Assembly: GCA_034096865.1 (NCBI GenBank)
Contig: JAWQFJ010016400.1
Coordinates: forward strand, 7,501 to 71,500
DNA: 64,000 bases
Source of the DNA: Theodoxus fluviatilis
Lineage: Eukaryota; Mollusca; Gastropoda; Cycloneritida; Neritidae
Direction of reading: 5' to 3'
Every line of letters starts with the position of its first letter. Position 1 is the stretch's first letter. Positions 11,344 to 19,869 of this stretch are shown here, piece by piece. The notes under the pieces were generated by a model. That model searched no databases and was not told the DNA's origin. It was given only the letters and a program-made list of their open reading frames with translations. A program made the position numbers and the translations under genes.

Positions 11344-11363
11344 GATCCCGAGACGAGCCCCCA
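11344..11363 (-). other. Primer binding site resembling tRNA-Pro
   Basis: Minus strand reads TGGGGGCTCGTCTCGGGATC, three bases inside the 5' LTR. It matches the well-known tRNA-Pro primer site TGGGGGCTCGTCCGGGAT with one extra T after CTCGTC. Confidence 0.75.
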
Positions 11364-11366
11364 AAA

Positions 11367-12699
11367 TGTGACGTGCTCGTTCTCCAATTTAATTTAAGTC
11401 ATTTAATTAAATTAAATTCTGGCTTGTTACTCATGTCTAGGGGTAGAATCTTAGAGAAACGATTCACGCACCTTCATTCTCTTAATCAAACTACTGATGT
11501 AATATGTCTGGAATTAAGAGAATGGAAACACAGCTGTAATTTAAAAGGTTTTTTAATCAATTCATAATTATCACCTTCAAAAGAGGGGGGAATCAGCGAC
11601 TAGCGCCACCCACCATAGCAATGCAAAGTTAGGCAAACAGCAATCAATTATGCATGACAATATAAAGGAAAAATAAATTCTGCCAAAGCCGGGAGTAAAA
11701 ACAAGGTACTTATCTTTCACGACGAAACTTCGAGAGGTTCACGTGCCGACGCGGCCTCCACGCTCAACGCGTGCCACAGAGGCAGGGAAGGGGTGAGGGG
11801 AAGGGGGAAGAAGCACACGGTGCATTCAAAGCACGTGGCCTAGGGTGATTTTCACACTCACGACGAAATATGGCGTTTCGGTTTTCCTAACAGGCGAGAC
11901 AGCTTGGGTAGACTTCAAGCTACTATCAAGGGACGGGCTTACTTGGAAATGTGACGTTTTCAAAATGGAGAAGACTTGTCCCTCATGGTTCTTTCTTTCT
12001 CTCGCCTCGTCTTTTAGCTGGCATGGGGGAAGGTCGGACTGAGGTCATTCCTGTAGAGCGGGCGGTGGGCTGTCTTTCTTCTCGTCGTTCAGCAGGCATG
12101 TGGGGCGGACCGAAGCAAGTCCGGTAGGGCTGGCGGTGGGCTGTATTCGCTGTCCATCCGACTGAAGTCCGGATAGTTCCTTTTCTTCCTCTCTTCACTT
12201 CTCTGCTCATCAATGGCCGTGGCCATGAAAATCCTATCACTCATCCCGAACAGGGCGCCAGTATCTACTTGGATCTGTTCTCTGAAAAATAACCTTATCG
12301 GGCGCCACGAGTGACCCAAACACAGGTTTAAATACCTTTCTGGAAATCACTGAGTCTCTCCCGTCCAATCACTGCACAGTGGATGGTCTTGAGTCACGAT
12401 TTCGCATTGTCAACCAATCAGTGATCGGCAGTATATATTATACTGATGAGTACAGTTCTGATTGATCATTCTAACTGGCCACCACCATTGGTCAGTCCTC
12501 TGGAATATTGTCAGTAGATTGGCCGAAGTGACATCACCAGTGGAGAAACAGTTAAGTCCAAATTAACCACTCAAAACCACAATATAACAGGGCGTCATTT
12601 CTGACCCTACACCGGCTTTGGCAGATGATACACTTCACGCTACGGCTTTGGCAGCAAAACAATAATAAAGAGAGGGGGAGGAAAAGTCGTTTCGTCACA
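11367..12699 (-). repeat. 5' LTR of the minus-strand retrotransposon
   Basis: About 1333 bp, the mate of 5604-6927, with identical termini. It should hold the element's promoter; no single TATA box stands out. Confidence 0.9.
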
Positions 12700-12704
12700 C
12701 GCTT
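12700..12704. repeat. Target-site duplication CGCTT, right copy
   Basis: Abuts CGTCACA of the right LTR and matches 5599-5603. Confidence 0.8.
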
Positions 12705-12938
12705 CCATAAATACAACGTGGCGAGAGGTGAAAGGTCACAGTGGAAGCGTGTGCGAGCTCAGTCTCCAGCATTGCCTTCCACATGGCCAGCAACCGGCCG
12801 CAAGCAACGTGGCAAGAGACTTTGGTTGCCTCGTGTGCGTAGGCCTTAAGCACCATCGAGCGCTCGATAGCTCGCCGCGGAGGTGCTACGAGTGTAGACT
12901 CAAAATGGTTGCTTTTGGAGAATGGGAGGGAATCACCA

Positions 12939-12966
12939 TCTAAAGGCCTCCTCACACGTAGCACGT
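12939..12966 (+). repeat. Solitary Harbinger-like terminus
   Basis: TAAAGGCCTCCTCACACG resembles the left terminus at 4749 (TAAAGGCCTTCGCACACG). No inverted partner was found nearby, so this may be a truncated second element. Confidence 0.35.
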
Positions 12967-13301
12967 TATCTTGAGATGGCACAACATTTATTTGTGTCTG
13001 GTAAAAAACCTAAATGGGAACTGGGAGATTAAAAAACAACATATGAGGGCATCGGCCGGAAAATGAAACCGGTTACCATGGCACCCGTGTGGTAAAAAAT
13101 CGACAACAATATCCATAGGCCACATGAATTCATATAGAAATTGAATGTGCTGATGCATGTCTTTCCAACTTTCCCCGTGACATCGTGCTCATGATGTTCT
13201 TGGTATCCCTTTCGATATTCAACTCCCCAACAAACAAACCAGTTCCCCACAAACAAGACGAGAAAAGCACTCCATGGTGGGAAATCGCATCCTAGACCCG
13301 A

Positions 13302-13376
13302 TATTATCCCTCCAGGTTTACTGGAGGTCCTACAGACTTTATCCCTCCAGGTTTACTGGAGGTCCTACAGACTTTA
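13302..13376. repeat. Tandem 36-bp duplication with hairpin
   Basis: Two copies of a unit containing CCTCCAGGTTTACTGGAGG, itself a 7-bp-stem inverted repeat, directly before a GTCT tract. Confidence 0.75.
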
Positions 13377-13524
13377 TCTGTCTGTCTGTCTGTCTGTCCC
13401 GACTCCACGGCTTATATCTCAAAAACTACTGGACGGATTTCCTTGAGATTTTGCACACTAACTGGAAGTTAGGTCCGATTGAATGTATCAAATTTTCAGA
13501 ATCAAGGCTTGAAGAGAAAGTGGT
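13374..13524 (+). repeat. GTCT-headed dispersed repeat, copy 1
   Basis: A (GTCT)n run followed by cgactccacggcttatatct, aaaaacta(c/t)tggacggattt and about 80 bp more. The same 150 bp recurs at 17177-17327 at roughly 90% identity. Family not identified; the tetranucleotide head resembles one end of a short interspersed element. Confidence 0.75.
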
Positions 13525-13588
13525 TTTTTAAGGTCGTATTCTCGAAATTTTTTTTTTTGATTTTTTTTTTTAAAATCATACCATTTCT

Positions 13589-13790
13589 TTATTCAAAATA
13601 GCACCGAAACGCGTACAATAAAAGGTTTGAGCAGCAGTCGAAATGCGAAAGGGACGCTAGAAAGAGTTCTAACACCGAAACGCGTACAATCAAAGTTTGA
13701 GCGGCAGTCGAAACGCGTACAATCGAAAATTTGAGCAGCAGTCGAATGGCGAAAGGAACGCTAGAAAGGGTTCTGTCAAAGAGTTCTGGG
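13589..13790. repeat. Degenerate tandem repeat
   Basis: Three irregular units sharing gaaacgcgtacaat, tttgagc(a/g)gcagtcgaa and gaaagg(g/a)acgctagaaag, spaced about 45-75 bp. Confidence 0.7.
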
Positions 13791-13884
13791 ATCACAGGGC
13801 AGCCGTCGTGTTGCAGATGACCGAATAAATAAACACGAACAGTGTGGAGCAGTTACACTGTGAAAAGTGCGGTGGTCACTGGCC

Positions 13885-14325
13885 CTAGGCCTGTGGAACC
13901 CGCAGTCTCTCTCCGCAGTCATCTCGTGATCTGGATGAGGCAAGGACACAGAAGGCATTGCCTCGGAGGATAGCCATCCCGATTCGTTGTTTGAGCCACA
14001 TGGTCTCCCGTGGCTCGCCCGTCTCCCCCTTCAGTCTTCGTCCAATTTCCTCGATGGTCTTGAGTGTTGAAGGTCCGAAGACTCCGGTGGTCTCGAAGGC
14101 GAGGGGCTCAAAGCGGTGTCGTTTGGTCAGGATGTGGTATTTTGTCCTCTTCGCCCCTTCCGCTGCCTCTGCTGCAGATGACGGTTGCAGGGCGCTGGAA
14201 ATGATGTTACTGGGGGCGAAAGAATCCACGCATGTCACATCCCAGACCAAGTTTCGGCCGTTTGAAATTACCGGTCTAAAAATGATTGAAATGACAATTG
14301 ACGGAATAGCCAAATTTGACGTCAT
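13885..14325 (-). pseudogene. C-terminal fragment of a retroelement polyprotein
   Basis: 146 codons. The core reads NLVWDVTCVDSFAPSN, then an A-E-A-A-E-G-A-K-R-T-K-Y segment, FEPLAFETTGVFGPSTLKTI, and LKQRIGMAILRGNAFCVLAS. This order (LVWDVT.., E.KR.KY, F.P.A.ET.G.., QR...A..RGN..C) is the one found at the C-terminus of many invertebrate reverse-transcriptase-like polyproteins, possibly a nuclease-fold domain. No reverse transcriptase lies upstream, so this is a truncated copy, although the fragment itself is uninterrupted. Confidence 0.5.
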
Positions 14326-14475
14326 TAATAACGTTACGTCATTTGCAAGTACAATTTCGATCCTATATGCCAGGAGAAGAATTTCGAAACACCTGGGGAG
14401 GTAGGCAATTTGATGGAATGGCGAAATTCCAACATGTGCGACGTCATCAATAACGTGACGTCATTTGCGAGGACA
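14318..14475. repeat. Paired palindromic CRE-like sites
   Basis: Two copies about 120 bp apart of a near-palindrome: TGACGTCATTAATAACGTTA at 14319 and CGACGTCATCAATAACGTGA at 14441, each followed by CGTCATTTGC. The first contains the perfect 8-bp CRE palindrome TGACGTCA. Confidence 0.65.
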
Positions 14476-14888
14476 AAGAATGAAATTAGATAGATAGATA
14501 TGTCCTCAGATGTCTTAGGCCGCGAGGCCTTTATCTGATCTTTTGATCAGTACTTATGGCTACTCTCACTTTTTACTACCCTAGTTCTAACGATCTTAAA
14601 AGATCGTGCCTATTCTCTATACTTTTCTTCCGGTGGCTTATGAGTGGCAGAGAGTGGTATACGTGGCAACAGCGGGTGGCCAACATCATCACAGTACATG
14701 TAGTCTTTGAACATCGTGTCAATTCTGTTTTTGAAGCTGTTTAATGATGAACACTGAATTTGAGAACACTGGTAAAGGAGAAAGAATTATATCTGTGTGT
14801 CGACTCTCTGTCTCTACATTTCAATTGACGTAACAGCAGAAATTATGGGTAACCTTTTACACAGTTTTAGATCGAAATCGAGTCCTTC

Positions 14889-14896
14889 GTATGTTG
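14889..14896. repeat. 8-bp target duplication GTATGTTG (left)
   Basis: Pairs with GTACGTTG at 15646-15653, one mismatch, directly flanking the hairpin element. Confidence 0.65.
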
Positions 14897-15645
14897 GGGG
14901 TCGGCTCTCTATTGCGGAGGGCCGCTATTGCGGAGGGCCGCTATTGCGAGATTTTTTCAACAAAAGTTCCTCAGGCAATTTTGATTCTTTTGTCCTAAAA
15001 CGCATAAAAAACCATAATATTTTTGTTACTTTTGTTACTTTTTTTTCTATTGCGGGGGGCCGCTATTGCGGGATTTTTTCAACAAAAGTTCCTCAGGCAA
15101 TTTTGATTCTTTTGTCCTAAAACGCATAAAAAACCATATTTTTTTGTTACTTTTTATTTTGAACTTTTTTTTTCTATTGCGGGGGGCCGCTATTGCGGGA
15201 TTTTGTCAACAAAAGTTCCTCAGGCAATTTTGATTCTTTTGTCCTAAAACGCATAAAAAAAAGTAAAATGTATGTTACTTTTTTTTCAACTTAGAAAAAT
15301 GTTCGGGTTTTTTCTTTAAAAAAAATCCCGCAGTCGCGGCCCCCCGCAATAGAAAAAAACCCGAAAATTTATCTAAGTTGAAACAAAAAGTAACATACAT
15401 TTTATGGTTTTTTATGCGTTGTAGGACAAAAGAATCAAAATTGCCTGAGGAACTTTTGTTGAAAAAATCCCGCAATAGCGGCCCCCCGCAATAGAAAAAA
15501 AAAGTTAAAAAAGTAACAAAAATATAATGGTTTTTTATGCGTTTTAGGACAAAAGAATCAAAATTGCCTGAGGAACTTTTGTTGAAAAAATCCCGCAAAA
15601 GCGGCCCTCCGCAATAGCGGCCCTCCGCAATAGCGGCCCCTCCCC
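14897..15645 (+). mobile_element. Hairpin-forming element, copy 1
   Basis: 749 bp. The left half holds three tandem ~130-bp units (CTATTGCGGGGGGCCGCTAT, then attttttcaacaaaagttcctcag.., cctaaaacgcataaaaaacc, and a T-rich spacer); the right half holds the same units in inverted order, so the whole can fold into a long hairpin centred near 15310. It starts GGGGTCGGCTCTCTATTGCGG-like and ends CCGCTATT-inverse then GGCCCCTCCCC. It has no coding capacity beyond chance frames. 8-bp target duplications flank it, as for hAT or P-type transposition. Confidence 0.75.
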
Positions 15646-15883
15646 GTACGTTGAACGTCTACGTTGAACAAATACTTTTTGTCTGCATTTCTCGTACTGG
15701 CACAACTTGGTGACTTAAAGAAGTCGCTCCACTCCACGTCTATGAGATCATTGTACAATTTGTAAGCCTATATTAGGTCACCACGAATTCTTCTTCTCCT
15801 CACTCAATAGTACATGTACTACCAAGTTCTGTTCGTGTGGCCTAGTGACAGTGAATCGATAATAAACTTACCTGAAATAGACC

Positions 15884-16860
15884 TTGAGTATCCTAAAATG
15901 TACAAGACCACTCACATTTCATGAACTATCATCCATTTTCCTACAATTGTGTAGTACAATCGTTTTAGCGTTTTTAATCGACCCTGATACGACCTATCGC
16001 GATTTTGTCCTTTCATATCATGGTCGAAACTTCGCTGGCTTCGCGGATCGCTTTCGCCTATCAGACGACAGCTTCGTATACAATCATCACTGTGAGGCAA
16101 CGCGAAATTTACCGAAGTCGACCAAAAAACTCGCATTCATACAAATAATGAACCAATTCCAGTTTCTTTCTCAGATTATTCAGACTTTGTCCGATTATTA
16201 CCACCGTAAGATAGCAGGAATTTCACATCCGGCGTCATCGCTTCTGATTGGCCGATTTGTGTCACGTGACGGTGATAGTTTCCTCTGCTACTCGCTCTGA
16301 CGTTATGGTCCAAGTAGTTTGATGTTTACTTCGTCCGGTGAACGCTGCCAAGACTAATGCGCGAATGAATGAAGTATGATTTTATAATTTTTCAGGATTA
16401 ATACAAATTTATATCAAATACATCAGTTCAATTTAATCGAGTCAATTAATCGAGTACATGTCCACCAAGTCAAAAATGTGTTGAGTGGAATGCAAGTCAG
16501 AAAAGTTACACTTGCAGTCTAACACCATCAGATTATCTGCAACTTTTCGAAGCGAATCTAGCCTAAAAACCTACCAGTTATGCATCGTGTTAACAGGATT
16601 GACTCGTTCTGTTCCACAGTTGGCGGAGAACGTTTCAATTTTGCTGGTTTTCAGCATTACGCGATCGCGCAATTTTTTTCTTCAAATCAGAAATAGCTTT
16701 ACATTTTTGTCCTCCTGTAACCACCATCAGATGTCCAGCGTCGGCATTAACATAGAATTACAGAAAACCCACAACAACTATTATCTTTTTATCCATAAAT
16801 AAAGATACTTCATACACAACACTTTCATGAAACACAAACAAACAAATGAAAATATAGATT
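15884..16860. other. No gene recognised
   Basis: A 138-codon plus-strand frame (15884-16300) is present but shows no recognisable domain or exon signals. The remainder is AT-rich non-coding sequence. Confidence 0.4.
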
Positions 16861-16932
16861 TTTTTTTCACCAGCATTGTCCACTTTAGGGTGGCGAACTT
16901 TAGTCTCAGTGTCATATAAATTCTCTAAGTCT

Positions 16933-16997
16933 AATGGCTCGTGTGGTAGAGCATTGGACTCGTGGTCATGCATGACCAGGTTCGATTCTGCGCTGAA
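16933..16997 (+). repeat. tRNA-like SINE head
   Basis: TGGCTCGTGTGGTAGAGCAT resembles a tRNA A box/D arm, and CCAGGTTCGATTC a B box. Further B-box-like words follow (GGGTTCCAACCC near 17029, GCAGGTTCGAACCC near 17101) within a T-rich body. Most likely a tRNA-derived SINE rather than a working tRNA gene. Confidence 0.45.
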
Positions 16998-17176
16998 ACT
17001 TTTTTCTTCTCTTTTTTCGAGAGGTTGTGGGTTCCAACCCGACCTGGTTTATTGTGTTTTTGTTCATGTGTGTTTTTTCCCCATCTTTTCTCGAGAGGTT
17101 GCAGGTTCGAACCCGATCTTTTTCAATTTTTTTTAATATGCCAAAACCTGGAGGTTCAGAGCCAGCAGTTTTTATT

Positions 17177-17327
17177 AGTCTGTCTGTGTGTCTGTCTGTC
17201 CCGACTCCACGGCTTATATCTCAAAAACTTCTGGACGGATTTCCTTGAGATTTTGCACACTGACTGGAAGTTAGGTCCGATTCAATATTATCAAATTTTC
17301 AGAATCGAGGTTTGAAAAGAAAGTGAC
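17177..17327 (+). repeat. GTCT-headed dispersed repeat, copy 2
   Basis: Second copy of the repeat at 13374-13524, same orientation. Confidence 0.75.
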
Positions 17328-17647
17328 TCTTTTACATTTTGGTGTTGCAATGAAAACGATACAACAGATAAAGTAGCAGAAGCTACATAAGTTTCTAATC
17401 GAGCGAGGCTGTGCCGCCATTAGGACATCTGGCTGGGCCACAAATCTACCGCTACGTCACAAACAGGAACCCACCCGATTGGCTGTTCGAGGGAGAGTCT
17501 GATGGAGATGAAAAAAATAAAACGCATTCCTTTTGGGTGGCAACTCCACAGAACGTTGCTCTTGTGACATTGCGAGTGCGAGATTTCCAGTGGAAATGGT
17601 GTAGCTGCCGGAAGACCGTCACGTTTGAGTACGCCCAAGGAACGACT

Positions 17648-17692
17648 TGCTGCTGCTGCTGCTGCTGCTGCTGACAATGTTGTTGCTGCTGC
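17648..17692 (+). repeat. (CTG)n triplet repeat
   Basis: Eight to nine CTG/GCT triplets, then an interrupted continuation. Confidence 0.85.
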
Positions 17693-17952
17693 TGGTTCGT
17701 TCGTCTAGTAGAAAAGCGCCCTCATTAACATTCCGTGACAATGAGAATGCATCACGGAAGCCATCTTGTTTGCGCTCGGTAAAGTTCAAGGGCGCATTTG
17801 TTAGACCCCAAATCTCCAGATTCTCCCTGAATGACTAGTCGAGGGCGAGTGAGACGCTCCTACAGCTAGAAAAACGGACAATCATCTCGCAAGGCGAAAG
17901 AACCTGGCGACGTCCTGGCGCCAGAGTCGGTGAAGAAGTTGCCGATAGACCA

Positions 17953-18137
17953 TGGATGGATGGATAGTGTTTTACGGCCTATCAGCCTTTGTAGGCTATG
18001 TAAGGCCACTAAGCACGAAAATCACTAGAACAGTTTCGAGTAAACGTAATCCAGTCACAGTGTCCCTAGTTATTCGCCTCTTACGAATCGCGTAGGGAGA
18101 CGCGGTGGGTCAATTCTTACCCCGAACCCACAGGTGG
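17953..18137 (+). repeat. TGGATGG-tailed SINE, copy 1
   Basis: Begins TGGATGGATAGTGTTTTACG, runs through cctttgtaggctatgtaagg and aaaatcactagaacag, and ends at an attcgcctcttacgaatcgc / accccgaacccacagg module. Pieces of the same family recur at 26410-26590, 7537-7605 and inverted at about 36990-37150. Confidence 0.7.
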
Positions 18138-18561
18138 ACCCCGATAGACGAAATAACTGACGATTCAGATATCACAGCAGTTTTTCACTTCATAGAACAC
18201 ACCTTGGTGTCATATCGAATGGCACGGGAACTTCTTCACCGAAAAAAAAGCAAACCAGGTTCAACTGTAGACAATTTTGTCAAAAATGTTAGGCCTCGAT
18301 TAATTTCGATCAACTCAAGGGACATAATTCATAGAGCGTACGCATACGGTGTTGCGTGTTTGCAAGCGATAACAACAATTCGGCAATGTATATCCACAAA
18401 TAACCTATACACTTACTCCTCAAAATATACAAATGAACACTCGAACAGCAAATACTTCCGTGTATGTACACTTTTCTATTCTCGGACCCTCAGAAGCACA
18501 TTACAGGCACTGTTATCTCCGAACACCAGCCCAACTCGCACTGTCTCCGCCATTTTGGCTC

Positions 18562-18569
18562 ATCCGGGT
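18562..18569. repeat. 8-bp target duplication ATCCGGGT (left)
   Basis: Pairs with GTCCGGGT at 19189-19196, one mismatch, flanking the second hairpin element. Confidence 0.65.
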
Positions 18570-19188
18570 GGGGAGGGGCCGCTATTGCGGAGGGCCGCTA
18601 TTGCGGGATTTTTTCAACAAAAGTTCCTCAGGCAATGTTGTTTCTTTTGTCCTAAAACGCCTAAAAAACCATAATATTTTTGTTACTTTTTTTAACTTAG
18701 AAATTTCGTGGGTTTTTTTCTATTGCGGGGGGCCGCTATTGCGGGATTTTGTCAACAAAAGTTCCTCAGGCAATTTTGATTCTTTTGTCCTAAAACGCAT
18801 AAAAAACCATAAAATGTATGTTACTTTTTTTTTCAACTTAGAAAAATTTTCGGGTTTTTTTCTATTGCGGGGGGCCGCTATTGCGGGATTTTTTTAAAGA
18901 AAAAAACCCGAAAATTTTTCTAAGTTGAAAAAAAGTAACATACATTTTATGTTTTTTTGTAATGCGTTTTAGGACAAAAGAATCAAAATTGCCTGAAGAA
19001 CTTTTGTTGAAAAAATCCCGCAATAGCGGCCCCCCGCAATAGAAAGTTGAAAAAAGTAACAAAAATATTATGGTTTTTTATGCGTTTTAGGACAAAAGAA
19101 TCAAAATTGCCTGAGGAACTTTTGCTGAAAAAATCCTGCAATAGCGGCCCTCCGTAATAGCGGCCCTCCGCAATAGAGAGCCGACCCC
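18570..19188 (-). mobile_element. Hairpin-forming element, copy 2 (opposite orientation)
   Basis: 619 bp of the family at 14897-15645, reversed: it starts GGGGAGGGGCCGCTATTGCG (the inverse of copy 1's right end) and ends with the inverse of copy 1's left end (agagagccgacccc). It also folds back on itself, with the centre near 18900. Confidence 0.75.
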
Positions 19189-19280
19189 GTCCGGGTCACT
19201 ACAGCGGGAAGCATCGAGGGAGCTCCGGACCAGTCTCTGTCCGGACCTCTTTCGGTCTCCCGCCTTCACGGCGAGTGCGT

Positions 19281-19430
19281 CCTTATGAGCGAGGAACGTA
19301 GGAAACGCCTAGCCCTCGCGATTCTTTCGAGATTTTGGGCCAAACAAACGCGCCCCTTATGAGCGAGGAACGCAGGAAACACCTAGCCCTCGCAATTCTC
19401 TCGAGATTTGGGGCCAAACAAACGCGCCTC
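19281..19430. repeat. Tandem ~74-bp duplication
   Basis: Two copies of cttatgagcgaggaacg(t/c)agg .. cctagccctcgc .. tcgagatt .. gggccaaacaaacgcgcc. Confidence 0.8.
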
Positions 19431-19442
19431 AGATGCCGTCCT

Positions 19443-19677
19443 AACGCGTCATACGCGATCCTCTCGCGAGACCAGAGGCGCGTTTCCTTTCCATAAGTTA
19501 AAAATTAAAGTTCAGACATCAGCGCTCACGGTGAGCACCTGCGTAGTCAGGTTCAATTAGGACGAAAGCCTTCGGGTTCAGGAGCGCTCGCTTTGAGCTC
19601 TTATCCCTGAACGTTAAAAAACCACTTTTGAAACGAAACTCGCCCCTGGTCCTGCGAGAGGATCGCGTATGGTGCGT
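19443..19677. repeat. Inverted repeat with ~33-bp arms
   Basis: CATACGCGATCCTCTCGC at about 19450 is matched by the inverse GCGAGAGGATCGCGTATG at about 19655. Between them lies a second small inverted pair (ttcaggagcgctcgctttgagctc.. / ..cttatccctgaa at 19578-19613). Confidence 0.65.
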
Positions 19678-19747
19678 TGGGATTGCCTCTAAAAAGAGCG
19701 TTTCCGTTGCCAGTGTCATCTGCTCCTCAATCGTGCATTCGCTGTGC

Positions 19748-19860
19748 TTCAGGAAGCTTAAAAGGTACCTCAGGAAGCTTAAAAGGTACTAAAAGACATG
19801 AGGTATCTAAGAAAGCTTAAAAGGTACTCATAGACAGCTTAAAATGTATCTCGTACAAAA
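19748..19860. repeat. Short tandem repeat around AAGCTTAAAAGGTA
   Basis: Four irregular units of (ga)agcttaaaaggta(c/t). Confidence 0.75.
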
Positions 19861-19869
19861 GTTTCAAAT

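Larger units (their letters stand above)
5604..12699 (-). mobile_element. Non-autonomous LTR retrotransposon (gag-protease only)
   Basis: Two direct repeats of about 1.33 kb flank a 4.44-kb interior. The LTRs begin TGTGACG and end CGTCACA, and the insertion is bounded by 5-bp CGCTT duplicates. The direction is minus: a primer binding site lies next to the right LTR, a purine tract next to the left LTR on the minus strand, and the gag reading frames run on the minus strand. No reverse transcriptase, RNase H or integrase motif is found in 6943-8869, so replication would need a partner element. Protein features (zinc knuckles, LRSTVSE at the protease site) point to the Ty3/gypsy group. Confidence 0.88.
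4752..12846. mobile_element. Harbinger-type MITE split by an LTR retrotransposon
   Basis: The left end at 4752 reads AGGCCTTCGCACACGAGGC and continues AAC; the right end at 12825-12846 is its inverse with one mismatch in 22 bp. The left end is preceded by TAA (4749-4751) and the right end followed by TAA (12847-12849), a 3-bp target duplication typical of PIF/Harbinger elements. Without the nested retrotransposon (5604-12704 including one CGCTT duplicate) the element would be about 1 kb: 4752-5603 plus 12705-12846. Both arms carry internal sub-repeats of GCAAC/GTTGC words. No transposase is visible, so it is a non-autonomous MITE. Confidence 0.75.

Noticed and set aside
15884..16300. 138-codon plus-strand frame
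   Set aside because: No domain, no biased codon use, no neighbouring exon; probably chance.
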